Positions 32,109-43,328 of a stretch of DNA of 64,000 nucleotides are shown in pieces. The position numbers and the translations under genes are program-made. The notes beneath the pieces were generated by a model. It was given only the letters and a program-made list of their open reading frames with translations, ran no database searches and was not told the origin of the DNA. Within the stretch, counting starts at the first letter, position 1, and the number at the start of each line of letters is the position of its first letter. The stretch is from assembly GCA_039105265.1 (NCBI GenBank), contig JAPFFF010000060.1, forward strand, positions 744,001 to 808,000. Reading direction: 5' to 3'. The stretch comes from Tritrichomonas musculus (Eukaryota; Parabasalia; Tritrichomonadida; Tritrichomonadidae).

Positions 32109-32303
32109 TTAATGATGAACAAGATTACGAACATTATCAGCTTCACGATTTCCATTTACAACAGCTTCTTTACGAACTTCATCTGCTGTTTGTTCTGGAA
32201 CATCAACATTATCTCTTTTGATAGCTCCATATTTCTTATAATTTTGAACATCTTCTTCAGGAACTTGGCCTGCTACTGGTTTGTTGTTTCCAAGTGTTGA
32301 CAT
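32109..32303 (-). CDS. Small charged protein, 64 residues, unknown
   Basis: The frame starts with ATG, ends with TAA, and has a good initiator-like TCATT about 16 bases upstream. The protein is hydrophilic (G-Q-V-P-E-E-D-V-Q-N-Y, D-E-V-R-K-E-A-V-V-N), probably helical in its second half, with no signal peptide or membrane segment. Its balanced composition differs from the poly-N/K/F of chance frames here. No family is recognised. Confidence 0.5.
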   Translation of the reverse strand: MSTLGNNKPVAGQVPEEDVQNYKKYGAIKRDNVDVPEQTADEVRKEAVVNGNREADNVRNLVHH

Positions 32304-32317
32304 TTAACTTAATTAAA

Positions 32318-32322
32318 AATGA
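32318..32322 (-). promoter_or_regulatory. Candidate initiator (TCATT) of the 64-residue gene
   Basis: TCATT on the minus strand, about 16 bases before the ATG at 32303. Sequence match only. Confidence 0.3.
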
Positions 32323-32844
32323 AATCAAAAAATAAATATGTGGTTGAGATTTATTTCAGATATATCTGCGACGATATTTATAACTTTTTTTATTATCAAA
32401 AAATTATCTTTTCAACTTTTTCACTGATAATTTAAATTATTCAGAAATTTGTATTAAATAAAAAATTTTTTGTGATTCAAGAAAAATAATTTACTCAATT
32501 TTTATTTTATTGATAATGATAATATTATATACAATTTTAAATATTTCCAAAATATTATATAATAATTTTGTGTTTTTTAAATATATATATATAAAAATAA
32601 ATTAAAATATTAAATAAATTTTTCATATTTACCAATATATATGTATTTGTAATTTCAAAGAATTGAATTTTCTATAATTATTATGAATGATATCTTGAAG
32701 ACGATATGACAGTTTACACTCATATTACAAAAAAATACCAATATATTACATGAAATTTGTTTCATGTAGATCAACTGAAAAAAAGATATTCCAGATTAAA
32801 TTTACCAATAGTTATTATTTACTATGAAATAATGTTCCATAAAT
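32323..32844. other. Intergenic spacer
   Basis: A/T-rich, no gene seen. Confidence 0.5.
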
Positions 32845-33310
32845 TTAGAACGAATCAATGATAAGATAGTCTTGATCATAATGCCTGTTTGGTTCTCTTT
32901 GGGGCATCCTAAAGCAACGGATTTCTTCTAAATAGTTTTCTTTAATGCTGAATGTGTGAACTGCTTTTGTCTTCTGTGTGTAATAACAATTAGGCTGTTT
33001 ATCAATAGTTTTGAACGAGATGTTGTCATTTGATACCTCAATCACCCAGATTCTTGAGAAATTTACATTTATCGCTGTACGAATCGTGTAGCGTGTTTGA
33101 ATTGCTCTCCGATCTTTAATGTTTTTTGCCGCAAAGAACTTGCTTTGGTCATCATATAGTGTTACCCTGAAATTAAGATATTCTTCATCATCGCAAAATA
33201 AACTTGACGATGTGATTTCAATTTTGTCTCCTGACTTATTTTTGAGGTGCTTGATGATTCCTTAAAATTGATTTTCTGGGGAAAAATTAATATATCAGCT
33301 GGATAATTAG
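32845..33310 (-). pseudogene. C-terminal F5/8C-like (discoidin) domain fragment of a trichomonad gene
   Basis: An open stretch from about 33261 to 32845 reads G-I-I-K-H-L-K-N-K-S-G-D-K-I-E-I, then I-E-V-S-N-D-N-I-S-F-K-T-I-D, F-R-Y/C-F-R-M and Y-L-I-I-D-S-F. This is the pattern of F5/8 type C-like beta-sandwiches that end many trichomonad BTB-like proteins. An in-frame TAA (33262-33264) separates it from S-P-E-N-Q-F, which normally precedes K-G-I-I; beyond this the gene is lost in duplicated sequence. It is a 3' fragment. Confidence 0.5.
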
Positions 33311-33625
33311 TTCATAACCTAATACCTTATATCACAATTAGACTGTTTATTTTCGAACCTAATGCATTTGTCGTAATTAGACTGTTTAATGATTTTCTGG
33401 GGAAAAATTAATATATCAGCTGGATAATTAGTTCATAAGCCTGTTGCTCGATCAATGCATTTGTCGTAATTCGAATAAATTGTGCATTATTTTGTATCTG
33501 GATTTATTTCTTGCTGATTGAATAATTGACACATTTATTAGAGTTGTAAATTAACTTTAAATAAAAAAAAAAAAAAAGTAAAATTGTTTATTTTCGAACC
33601 TAATACCTTATATCACAATTAACTT
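33265..33625. repeat. Patchwork of short direct duplications
   Basis: A block of about 47 bases (GATTTTCTGGGGAAAAATTA...) occurs at about 33271 and 33393. The strings AACCTAATACCTTATATCAC, TGTTTATTTTCGAACCTAAT and GCATTTGTCGTAATT also recur in the interval. It replaces the missing part of the F5/8C-like gene. Confidence 0.7.
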
Positions 33626-33731
33626 TAACTTTTAAGCTAGAGCTCTCAAAATTGAAAAAGAAAAAATAGTCATATTTAAAAATAAAATTTTTATTATTGT
33701 TTTTTTTTTAATCATTTCTTTGAACGTTTTT

Positions 33732-36380
33732 TTATGAGTTATTTCTTTCGTTGTTCAGTTCTCTGAAGTTATTTAATTCTTTGAAGCGTTGAGAGATAAC
33801 TTTCACATCAACTTCAGACGCAAGTGCAAAATTGTTTGAGAGCATGTCCTCAATGATTTCATCGAATGTTGGACGTTGTTCTGGTTCAAACATTGTGCAT
33901 CGTTTGATCAAATTTATGCAGTACTTGCTGATTTTGCCTGATTCTGTTGGATACTCCATCGGGACGTTATTCAGCCTGTCGCGCATGCTTTGTTTAGGCA
34001 AACGTTCTGCGAATAATTTGAAGAGGACAACTCCATAAGAGTAGACATCCGTCTTGTTGTCATAATCTTCTTCATTCACCATCTCCGGTGACATGTAAGC
34101 AAGCGTTCCAATTCCTTTCGTCATGCTGTTCCCTGACATTGAAAGATCCGAGATGTGAACAAGACCAAAATCGATGATTTTCGAATTGAAGACGCCGTTC
34201 ATCATGATGTTTCCAAGCTTCAAATCGCGATGCATCATCCCATGTGAGTGCAGATATGACATCCCAAATGCAACTTCAACTGCAATTCGAACTTTCAGTG
34301 TGTTGCTCATCAGACCTTTCTTTATAACACTTTCAATACTGAAAGGAAGAAGTTCGAAGAAAAGTGCAATCGTGGTCTTTTCTTCTTGATCTTCTTGGGC
34401 TGTTCCTGGCAATGCTTCATTCGTGTTGTAGCCAAGTGCTTCACAAATGCATGGATGATGGGCATTCATACCAACTTCCAATTCTTTCAATGAGTTCTTC
34501 AGTGTTTTGAATGCATTTTCATCTCCACAATCTTTGACAACTTTCTTGCAAATCACTTCTCCTGTTCGTTCATCAATAACTTTGTAAACTTCACTTGTCG
34601 CTCCTTCTCCAATTTTCCCAACAACCCGGTGGAATTCTTCATCATCTGCGCCAACAAATGAATGATGTTCGTAATTCAATTCTTCTTTATTCGTTCCTTT
34701 TGCTGTCTTATTCACAAATTCATCATACGAGATAACCGTTTCATACTTGCTCAAATGTGCTATTAAGTAACCGACAAACTTTTTTAAGTTATTGTTCTCA
34801 TTTTCATTATTTATACATTGATCTACTTCATTATTATCTGAAGCTTTTAATGTATTTAAACTTTTGTGATTTTCTTCTTTTGGCTCATCATCAGCTGCTT
34901 TTTCTTGTGCATCGTCAACTGGATCTTTTGACTCATCATCAGCTGCTTTTTCTTGTGCATCGTCAACTGAATCTTTTGACTCATCATCAGCTGCTTTTTC
35001 TTGTGCATCGTCAACTGAATCTTTTGACTCATCGTCAGCTGCTTTTTCTTGTGCATCGTCAACTGAATCTTTGGACTCATCATCAGCTGCTTTTTCTTGT
35101 GCATCGTCAACTGAATTTTTGGACTCATCATTATCAGTATCATTTGACGTTTTTACTTTTTCTTCAATGTAAGTTATTTTGTTCATGCAATCTTTTAGTC
35201 CACTGCCATCCAACTGAGCTTCTCTTCTGACAAAGATTTTCATGTTTTCTGGTGTACTTGACATTGAACCATATTCAAATGTAATCTGATCTGCATTTGG
35301 AAATGAAATAAAAGTAAGATTCTTACAGAAGGAGAAGGAACTGTTTCCAATTTTGATCGACTTACTAAGAAATTCGATGATTTTGACATCTTTGATATCA
35401 GAAAATGAATGTGTGCCAATTTCTTTCACAAATGGAGGAATGATCATTTTTTCTTGGCCTCGAATAGATCTAAATCCATAACCTCCAATCTTTTCTAGCA
35501 ATGATCCTGATTCAAAAGTGATGGATTTTAACTTTTCACAATTGTCAAAGGCATCATTGTTGATTATTTTTATATACGACGGTATTCTGACACTTTCTAT
35601 ATCACGCATACCAAAGATAAGGACATCAAAAACACCACTTCCTGGCTGGCTCATCATCAAAAGGCACTTTTCATCGAAAACTTTGAAAACTTTGTTTTTA
35701 GGTGACACTTTTATTTCTGTCAATTCACTTACAGCGTTAAAACAAGAATCACCAATCATTTCGAGACTTGCAGGAAGTTCCAACTTCTTGATGCTACTGC
35801 CACAAAATGCATAATTTTCAATGCGCTTTATCTGTGAGTTATTTGGAAAAGTGACACATTTCAGCATTTTATGACGACCAAATGAATAAGGTTTAATGAT
35901 TGTTACTTGGGGAGGCATCAAGGCTTCATCGATATCAAAACGCGCATAGTAGAGAACATCAAATTTGCCACTGGATTCGGCACTCTTACCTAAAAGATAT
36001 TTATTGTCATAATAAATAAAGAATGGATTTTTTGGTGATATTTCGATTTCTACTAAATCATAGAGACTGCTTGCCCAGTATTCATCGAGTTTTTTAAGAC
36101 TTGGTGGAAATTTGATCTTCTTGACATGTGCCGCATAAAAGCATGAATTTTTTAAAGTTTCAACTTTTGAATCTTCTGGAAATATCAATGATTCGATATT
36201 ACAACTACAAAATGCAAAACCTTCGACACTGATTATTTTGAATTGTTTATTATTATATGTAGCAAAACAAGGAACAATTATGTTACCTGTGGCTTTTGGT
36301 GATTTGGTAATTGAAGATGTGCCATCTTTTTGATTGATTTGAACTCTAAGATTGTTTTCAATCTCAATTTCAAGATCCAT
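33732..36380 (-). CDS. BspA-like LRR protein fused to a Ser/Thr (TKL-type) kinase
   Basis: The ATG at 36380 gives 882 residues; an upstream TTG-led extension is not needed. About residues 1-390 are TpLRR units (S-V-E-G-F-A-F-C-S-C, I-K-R-I-E-N-Y-A-F-C). About 405-500 is an acidic linker of five to six 16-residue units. About 570-860 is a complete kinase: G-E-G-A-T-S-E-V, I-C-K-K-V-V, H-R-D-L-K-L-G-N, D-F-G-L, S-P-E and D-V-Y-S-Y-G-V-V. The HRD-K-N and DFG residues are kept, so it is probably active. No signal peptide or membrane helix, so it is not a receptor kinase; the LRRs may bind a substrate or regulator in the cytosol. Ends in TAA. The relics at 4561 and 30202 show the same kinase type. 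Confidence 0.85.
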   Translation of the reverse strand: MDLEIEIENNLRVQINQKDGTSSITKSPKATGNIIVPCFATYNNKQFKIISVEGFAFCSCNIESLIFPEDSKVETLKNSCFYAAHVKKIKFPPSLKKLDEYWASSLYDLVEIEISPKNPFFIYYDNKYLLGKSAESSGKFDVLYYARFDIDEALMPPQVTIIKPYSFGRHKMLKCVTFPNNSQIKRIENYAFCGSSIKKLELPASLEMIGDSCFNAVSELTEIKVSPKNKVFKVFDEKCLLMMSQPGSGVFDVLIFGMRDIESVRIPSYIKIINNDAFDNCEKLKSITFESGSLLEKIGGYGFRSIRGQEKMIIPPFVKEIGTHSFSDIKDVKIIEFLSKSIKIGNSSFSFCKNLTFISFPNADQITFEYGSMSSTPENMKIFVRREAQLDGSGLKDCMNKITYIEEKVKTSNDTDNDESKNSVDDAQEKAADDESKDSVDDAQEKAADDESKDSVDDAQEKAADDESKDSVDDAQEKAADDESKDPVDDAQEKAADDEPKEENHKSLNTLKASDNNEVDQCINNENENNNLKKFVGYLIAHLSKYETVISYDEFVNKTAKGTNKEELNYEHHSFVGADDEEFHRVVGKIGEGATSEVYKVIDERTGEVICKKVVKDCGDENAFKTLKNSLKELEVGMNAHHPCICEALGYNTNEALPGTAQEDQEEKTTIALFFELLPFSIESVIKKGLMSNTLKVRIAVEVAFGMSYLHSHGMMHRDLKLGNIMMNGVFNSKIIDFGLVHISDLSMSGNSMTKGIGTLAYMSPEMVNEEDYDNKTDVYSYGVVLFKLFAERLPKQSMRDRLNNVPMEYPTESGKISKYCINLIKRCTMFEPEQRPTFDEIIEDMLSNNFALASEVDVKVISQRFKELNNFRELNNERNNS
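34883..35128 (-). repeat. 48-bp tandem repeat (acidic 16-residue units) in the LRR-kinase gene
   Basis: About five near-identical 48-bp units encode D-D-E-S-K-D-S-V-D-D-A-Q-E-K-A-A. One copy has P for S and the last is cut short. They form the linker between LRR and kinase and are likely variable in copy number. Confidence 0.85.
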
Positions 36381-36958
36381 TTTATAATATTTTTCAATGT
36401 TTGTAAACAAATAAATTGATATTAAAACGGTGCCACTGTTTTAAATATGTTTATCTCGATAAATTCCTTTTATAAAAAAATAATTTTATAACAATATAGA
36501 TTTATCATTTACAAATACAGAATTTTGATCTAATAACATTGAATTCAATAACTTTGAATTCAAAATCATTAAAATTAATTTCAGTAATCTTATAAATTTT
36601 GAATTCAGAAGCATTTAATTAATCAATACGAGTAATAAACTAATAGATTCCAAATCTTTTTAAATTTTATCAAAAATAAATTAAAATTTTTTATTCTAAT
36701 ATTAATCAAAATAAAAAAAAAGAAATTATTTATTCAAATAAAAAGAAAAATCGATTTATCTCCTTGTATATCTGGAATAAAAAAAATATATAGAAGTCGA
36801 TTTGTTACATTGGAATAACTATTTGAAAAGATCATATTAATATGTTCTAAAAAAGAAAGAAAAAAATATTAACAAATATTTTATCAATCTTTCTTTTGAA
36901 TGCTTTTACAAGTAAAAATCATGTAAAAAAAAGAAAATATAATTTAGGATTGATTTTA
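36381..36958. other. Intergenic spacer
   Basis: A/T-rich between two minus-strand genes; no gene seen. Confidence 0.5.
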
Positions 36959-39900
36959 TTAATTATTATTAATTAATTTATCGTTTAGAGCGAACTGAGA
37001 CGTTGTGTCTGTGTCATCCATTTCTTTGTTGCAGCACCTGCAGCACCTGCAGCATCGGCAGCAACAACCTTTACGACAACAGCACAAGTAGGACACAAAA
37101 ACAATCAAGATCACAATCGCTGAAAACATGCACCAGAATATGACGACAAACCATCGAAACCTAGATTTGTCTGAGACCTGAATTATATAGTTCGCAGGCG
37201 AGTAATTATTATTGAAGATAGCAATGCAGACCTCTTTCGTACCAAAGCCGACTTTCGTTTCTTCTCCAAATGAATCTGATTTCTCATCGTTAGTCATACC
37301 GTTAATCTCGTATTCATTTAGAGTGAAATGGCATGACTTGCTCACCCAGATAGTTGACTCATGCCCTGGGTTTCTTGATTTGGAGAAGACATACTTGATA
37401 TTTTTCGGTGATATGAACCTGATACGTTTAATTTCTGAAGGACCAACGTAGAAGGCGCTTTCGACACCGTTAAATGTGTCAATTTTAGCTTGGCAAAGAG
37501 GACCAATCTCCGAAGTTTCATTGCAGACACAGAAGCCTGGACGGTTACTATCGCACTTATCGCAAGGACACTCATTCGAAATATCGTTGAATTCTAAATA
37601 ACCGTTTTTGATAGGACCGCTGGCAACAACTGAAAACTCCTGCTTTAAAGATGATTCTGAAATTTTTGAATCAGCAAAATGCCCACCGTAAATGTGTATC
37701 ACATAGTCTCCATCTTCTAGCTCGTTCTTTCTGATGATGACTTTCTCATTCGTCGAGAAATGCTGCGCGTCACCGTTGGGCAAATGATCGCCAATGAACA
37801 CTCTTTTACTAGGTGAAGTGACAACAAGATCAAGATCTCGCGTGATTGGAATAGGACTGTCCATGTTCAGCATAGGGTCGTTATAAGAGAGAGTAATCTG
37901 AAGATCTTTATTAATTTTTTTATCAATCTTTAAAATGCTCGTTACATGACCGTTTTCTGGGACTGACGGGTTCACTTTTTGTTTGGTTATTTGGACACCA
38001 AATTCGTTATCAATCGGAAGGATCGTTGACAAGTCAACAACGCCGTGACCAAAGAAGAGATCAGGTGTCTTTGAGCCTTCCGGGTGTCTGCATGAGTTGA
38101 TCAGAATGGCACGAGTCGTGGGACCATTTGGGGTCACTTTATCGGTCCAATTGCCTGAGCTGAAATAGTCATGGACAAGAGCCGCTGCGCCAGCGACATT
38201 TGGCGTCGCCATCGATGTGCCTGTCATTTGTACAAAGTCTCCTTCTTCTTCTTCACGGCATCCATGCGGTGAACTGCTATGCTCGCGCGCTTTCGAACTG
38301 AAAACTTTGGTCCCAACCGCCATAACGTCAGGCTTGAAGATGCCTTTGTTTCCCGGGCCTGTCGATGAATAGAATGACTTGGTCACTCTTTTCGTCCAGT
38401 TCATCTCAATGATCTTAGAAATATGGACGGCGCTTTGACTGTCCAATATTTTATTGATCTTCTCAGTGTCGTAAACACGTAAAACGCGCGAATGATTGAA
38501 CTCACAGCTGTTGATCCAATCAATGTTTTTCCCGTAGACGACGAAATGAAGATTCGATTGCAAAAGATTGCACTGATCGCCTTTGTCTAGATCAACAACC
38601 AAAATGTCAGTCTTACCTGGTTCCGTGCCAATGGAGCCGCTGAACCACGGATCAGTCTTGGATTGGAATGGATGCCCGCCTGTCAGCCAAAGACTTGGAT
38701 CCTTCTTGCTCGTTATGTTGTAGATTTCGTCATCAATGTAGAAGTCGGCAATCGAGCCAACAGTCAATACATTCTTGGAACTGGGTGGATCACCAGTGCT
38801 GAAATTGCCGGCTTTGTGATACCGATTGCCCGAAGAAAAGATGATCGTCAGCTCTGAATTTTGTGAGGCTAAATGGCCATACAGGAAATTTTCGGCGTTG
38901 TCGTAATCCGGATTGCTCCAGCTGTTCGTGGATATCCTGGAACTATAGTTCTTCATTAGTCCAATAATCTCTGGTAAATCAACTTCGTTGAAATGGCCTG
39001 CATAAATGATTTTGGCATCCGGTGCATTTCCATTGAAAAAGTGGGTGCCTTTTTCATCATTTAAACAGGAACTTTGACCTGCTACTGTGCCTGCAACATG
39101 AGTTCCGTGTTCGTCTTCTTCCATTTTATTCATTAGGTCACTGAAATTGCCTGGAAAGTTGTAATATACAATTTTTCGATGATTAGGCATATGAGTTTTG
39201 AATTTGAGCTGAACTTGGTCATCGTATAGCATTTTGTGGTAGAAATCTATTGGAGTGTCGGTGATAGTGACAATTTGGTTTTTTCCGGTAATTCCATTAT
39301 TATTGAGATATCGATCTAAATAATAAAAACTAGAACTGCTATGTAATTTAAAATCATATCGATTTTTCTGAGTATATCCTGATATTATGGCATTCTGAGC
39401 AACTGGTACTGTGTATGTTGAAATTGATTTGACTTCTGGTATTTCTGATAAATATTGGATAATTTTCTTTTTCTTTTTTAAAAATTCTTTTGCATCGAGT
39501 TCATTTCGGATTACTCGGATTATATAAGAATCTCCATTTTTTTTATTTTCAATATTATAATCATCGTTTATCTTTGGTAATTCGAATTTAGACGATGTTG
39601 TCACAATTAAATGATCTAGCTTTTCTAATTTTCTTTCATCTCCGCTATATTTTTCATTAGATTCAATTCTTTTAACTAATGATATATTTGCTATTTTTTC
39701 GAGTTGGGTTGGTGACAAAAATAGAATAAAAGTGTTTTTAATCAGCTGGTCTGATGCTTGAATTGAAATATATTTCTGTATTTCTGAAAAATCATTTGTT
39801 AGGAAATGAACATAATACCACTGATTTGCGCTTTCTTTAGTATCTACTTTTCCCAGAATATGATGAATTTGTTTGCTTAAAATATAATTTTTTGGATTTT

Positions 39901-40090
39901 GTAGAGTCAACTGCTTTTTATTATGATTCATGAATGAAAAAGAGTCTTCAATATTTGATTCTTTATATAATATGCTTTTAATTAGGGCAATTAAAATGTA
40001 TAAAAGCATTTTTATTTTAAAAAAGAAAAATAAAAAGATGTTCAGAAAAATTGAGATAATTTTTTCTTTTTTAAATAAAAATATAACCAT
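36959..40090 (-). CDS. Membrane-anchored subtilisin-like serine protease (S8)
   Basis: Residues are numbered from ATG 40090 (1043 residues); Met28 (40009) may be the true start, since M-L-L-Y-I-L-I-A-L-I reads as a signal peptide. The S8 catalytic set is complete: D278 (T-I-T-D-T-P), H331 (H-G-T-H-V-A-G-T), oxyanion N422 (S-S-G-N) and S626 (G-T-S-M-A-T-P). A propeptide-like region precedes it. After the protease come a beta-domain and an EGF-like Cys cluster (about 845-880), then one transmembrane helix (about 985-1010). The short tail has an unusual C-C-C-R-K-G-C-C-C-R run, possibly palmitoylated. Trichomonad subtilisins of this plan (TvSUB1 type) act at the cell surface. Intact; TAA. Confidence 0.92.
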   Translation of the reverse strand: MVIFLFKKEKIISIFLNIFLFFFFKIKMLLYILIALIKSILYKESNIEDSFSFMNHNKKQLTLQNPKNYILSKQIHHILGKVDTKESANQWYYVHFLTNDFSEIQKYISIQASDQLIKNTFILFLSPTQLEKIANISLVKRIESNEKYSGDERKLEKLDHLIVTTSSKFELPKINDDYNIENKKNGDSYIIRVIRNELDAKEFLKKKKKIIQYLSEIPEVKSISTYTVPVAQNAIISGYTQKNRYDFKLHSSSSFYYLDRYLNNNGITGKNQIVTITDTPIDFYHKMLYDDQVQLKFKTHMPNHRKIVYYNFPGNFSDLMNKMEEDEHGTHVAGTVAGQSSCLNDEKGTHFFNGNAPDAKIIYAGHFNEVDLPEIIGLMKNYSSRISTNSWSNPDYDNAENFLYGHLASQNSELTIIFSSGNRYHKAGNFSTGDPPSSKNVLTVGSIADFYIDDEIYNITSKKDPSLWLTGGHPFQSKTDPWFSGSIGTEPGKTDILVVDLDKGDQCNLLQSNLHFVVYGKNIDWINSCEFNHSRVLRVYDTEKINKILDSQSAVHISKIIEMNWTKRVTKSFYSSTGPGNKGIFKPDVMAVGTKVFSSKAREHSSSPHGCREEEEGDFVQMTGTSMATPNVAGAAALVHDYFSSGNWTDKVTPNGPTTRAILINSCRHPEGSKTPDLFFGHGVVDLSTILPIDNEFGVQITKQKVNPSVPENGHVTSILKIDKKINKDLQITLSYNDPMLNMDSPIPITRDLDLVVTSPSKRVFIGDHLPNGDAQHFSTNEKVIIRKNELEDGDYVIHIYGGHFADSKISESSLKQEFSVVASGPIKNGYLEFNDISNECPCDKCDSNRPGFCVCNETSEIGPLCQAKIDTFNGVESAFYVGPSEIKRIRFISPKNIKYVFSKSRNPGHESTIWVSKSCHFTLNEYEINGMTNDEKSDSFGEETKVGFGTKEVCIAIFNNNYSPANYIIQVSDKSRFRWFVVIFWCMFSAIVILIVFVSYLCCCRKGCCCRCCRCCRCCNKEMDDTDTTSQFALNDKLINNN

Positions 40091-41129
40091 ATTTTAAAAA
40101 ACTAAAATATATTTTAAAAATATAACCATATTCAATAAGAAATTAATCAATATTATTAGATATTCCAATTAAAAGAGTTATTTAAGGATTATGTTGCTTA
40201 AATACTTTAAATTTAAGATTGCTTATAAGCAAAGGATTGATACTTACTTTCCAATTTCTAAATAAATCTTCTTCAAATACTTTTAAAATATAGTAAAAAT
40301 ATATAAAATTGATCATTTATGAGAGATAACTCATAAATACTAATAATAATACATCGTTTTTATGAAATATTTTAAAAAATGATATAAAATCCTCTGTTCA
40401 AAGTTATATTCTTAATTTATCTTAAAAAATTGATGTTAACATTTCCTAAAATGCATGGGCAATTAAACACATACTCTTGATTTCCTATATAGTATTAATA
40501 TTATATTATAATTATCACTTTTTTTTATTAATCAAATTCAATTTGTATTAATATAATTTGAATAATTAGTTTATATTAAAAAAATCCAAAATCTTTATTT
40601 ACAATTAGAAATAATCATAAAAGTTTTGTGCGAAACTAATTAAACTTTTTGATAAGAAATTATTCAATGGTTATATTTTAAATTTCCTGAAATTATTCAA
40701 TCGAATTCAAAATTGAGAAGAGATTGGTTATGAATTTTTTCAATATTAATAGAAATTCGAAATTTTATTATTATTAAAAATGAATCATGGTAATTACCAT
40801 ATGATAAAAATTCATCCAGAATTGGTTGAGTAATAATTTAACATATTCAATTTATAAAAAATTGATTTAAAAAAATTAAAAATCGAATGTAATGATCGCT
40901 TATTTATCAGAAAAAGTAGGAATATAAACCAACTTTTTAAAAAAGTATTGAAAAAATATCCCATTGTCCAATTTTTCAATAGCTACTATGGATGCTTGAT
41001 CTTCATCATTTTTTGCAATATTCAACTAATTTTATATTGAAATACAAAACTCTATAAAAAATCGTTCATTCTTTCTCAAAATTAATGGTAAAAAAAATTC
41101 GCCTTACTTGCTTTAATATTTATTAGAAG
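40091..41129. other. Long A/T-rich spacer
   Basis: No gene, RNA or clear repeat found. Confidence 0.5.
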
Positions 41130-41615
41130 TTGTACTTCATTGACAACTTTAACAATTCCTTCTTCAGTGTCTTCAATTGGGTCGTATTGTTTTAGAATGT
41201 TCTTCTTTGAAGTAAATAATTATTCCATCATCAGTTGAAGAAATTGGATATTCAGCTTTCAGTGGATGCCGTTCATTGGCTTCTGTTTCTCTCTCTTCTT
41301 CAATATCATCGATTAAATACTCAACTTTCGATGGTTGTTCGTCATTGAAAAAAAATAGATATTCTACCTTCAATGATAGGAATTGGTGATAGCGCTTTTT
41401 ATGAATGTATATCGTTGAAAATTGTGATAATTCCATCTTCAATCAAAAAAATTGGTGAGGCTGCCTTTAGAGAATGTATATCTTTGGAAAAAATTGATAT
41501 TCTTTCATCGGTAAGTGAAATAGGAAAATATTCTTTTTTTGGTTGTTTATCTTTGAAAGTAATAACAGTTCCTTCTATTCTAATGTCAAAATCATTTTTA
41601 CATGAAAAAAAATAA
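41130..41615 (+). pseudogene. BspA-like LRR relic
   Basis: The plus strand carries about six TpLRR units: S-V-S-S-I-G-S-Y-C-F, then I-P-S-S-V-E-E-I-G-Y-S-A-F-S-G-C, then I-G-I-G-D-S-A-F-Y-E-C, ending H-E-K-K. The units lie in different frames: a shift near 41205, an in-frame TAA (41213-41215) and a shift in the A-run near 41347-41354. No N-terminal domain was found. Confidence 0.65.
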
Positions 41616-41798
41616 TTTTTGTTGAGTAAATACTATTTATAGCAAATATATTTTTTTCGTCTTTTCTTCATATAAAGTAACGGTATTAAGTGGTCATCGC
41701 TGGTATTATGTAGTCATCATCTTTAAAAAAAGTGATATTTTATTCAATTTTTTCAAATAGTTTTATCAATGGGCCATCTACAGAATCTTCTCAAATTA

Positions 41799-42540
41799 TA
41801 GTGTTCCTAAAAAATATTGATAAGAAATGAATTCAATAGTTAATCGTCGTTAACAAAAGTTATTTTATTTTTAAAATTTTTAATTTAAAAAGTTAAATTT
41901 CTTATCAATATTTTTTCGGCAATTGAAAAAGTTGATTTTTTATTAAAAATTAAAATTAAAATCATACTTGATTGCCTTGCACTTCGAGGCATTGTTTCAA
42001 TTTCTTTGGAAAAGAATCAATCAAAGAATTGTTTGTTGCTAAACTTAGATTATTCCATATAAAGAATAAAATTTGTGTTCAGGAAACATTTGCCATTTCA
42101 GCTCCAGGGATTTCAGGAAACATTATTGCTTTAACGCATATGAAATACTTGATTTCATTTGTTAATATTTGTGGTCGGCAAGGTTGTGTTTTTTCTGGTC
42201 TCCCTTCATCAATCTATTTAGCTACTGCTTTGACGCAATTTAACGAAATACTTAATGCATCAGCTGTTTTGCTTTTATTAAAATTGTGCGATTGCAGAAC
42301 CACTTGCGATTAAATTATAGCGTTCGTTTGTATTTTTTGGTAAAGAAAACAAATAAATAAAAGGTCAAAAGATTGACCAACAATTGATTCATAAATTCAT
42401 GAATAGGTCATTAAATTTGAATGAATTTGAAAGAACTTTTAAAATTCTCTCAAATTATTTTTAAATAAATTTTCTCAATTTTTTCAATGAAACATGAAAA
42501 TTTCTCTCAAATTTCTTATCAATATTTTTTAGGACCACTA
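41799..42540 (-). mobile_element. Decayed mariner/Tc1-type DNA transposon with 28-bp inverted repeats
   Basis: The inverted repeats at 41801-41828 and 42511-42538 match almost completely (GTGGTCCTAAAAAATATTG... against one base change), are 28 bp long as in mariner elements, and are each bordered by TA. Inside, the minus strand encodes a helix-turn-helix-like stretch (N-F-N-K-S-K-T-A-D-A-L-S-I-S, G-R-P-E-K) resembling the DNA-binding domain of Tc1/mariner transposases, with several stops. The DDE catalytic part is missing, so this is an internally deleted, inactive copy of about 740 bp. A third TIR-like copy lies inside at 41895-41917. Confidence 0.7.
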
Positions 42541-43328
42541 TACTAATTTGAGAGGCAGATTAATTTGAGATTTCTGATAAAAATTGAGAGAATAAAAAGT
42601 AATTTCTGATTAAATAATTCGCTTTCGTTCGAGCTCAAAAACAAAATAGAGCATTTTTCCAAAGTTATTTTCAATCAGATAGATTTTATGAGCCAATGCA
42701 GGTTTCAAAAAAAATAAATTTTCAAAATTGAGGAAAATTTAATCACAATTTTTTTTTTTTTTGATCGTTTTTCACTTTTGATTGAGAAATAATGCATATT
42801 TTTCAATATATTCACAATTTTTTATTTGAATTTTTTATTACAAAAGTTTTTTTATCCAAACTACTTGAATAAATATACTATTATTTTTTTAATTGTTTTT
42901 TTATTTATTAATATAAATTTTTAAAAGATAATAATAGATAAAATAGTGTTTTTTTAAAATAAAATATTAATATATTTTAATTATAATGTTTTAATTTAAT
43001 TATATTTTAATAACTTTTAAATTGAAAAATAAATTAAAATTTTAATTGACAAAAATTATTGAAATATTGTTATCTATATAAAAACAATTTATAAAGCATA
43101 TTTAATGTCTTTTTTGGTTTATATATTAATATAAAATGATAAAATAAGAAATAAATTGCTAGGAATATAACAAACTTTAATATATTTAGCTTTTGAATTA
43201 AAAACTAAATAAAAAAAATAAAACGAGGTTTTTCAGAACACTTTGCAAATATCGGTTCAAATAATTGAAAATTTTATAAAGACAAAAATTGGTCATTTTT
43301 ATATAGAATTTAATATTCAAAAAAAGTG
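42541..43328. other. A/T-rich spacer
   Basis: No gene seen. Confidence 0.5.
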
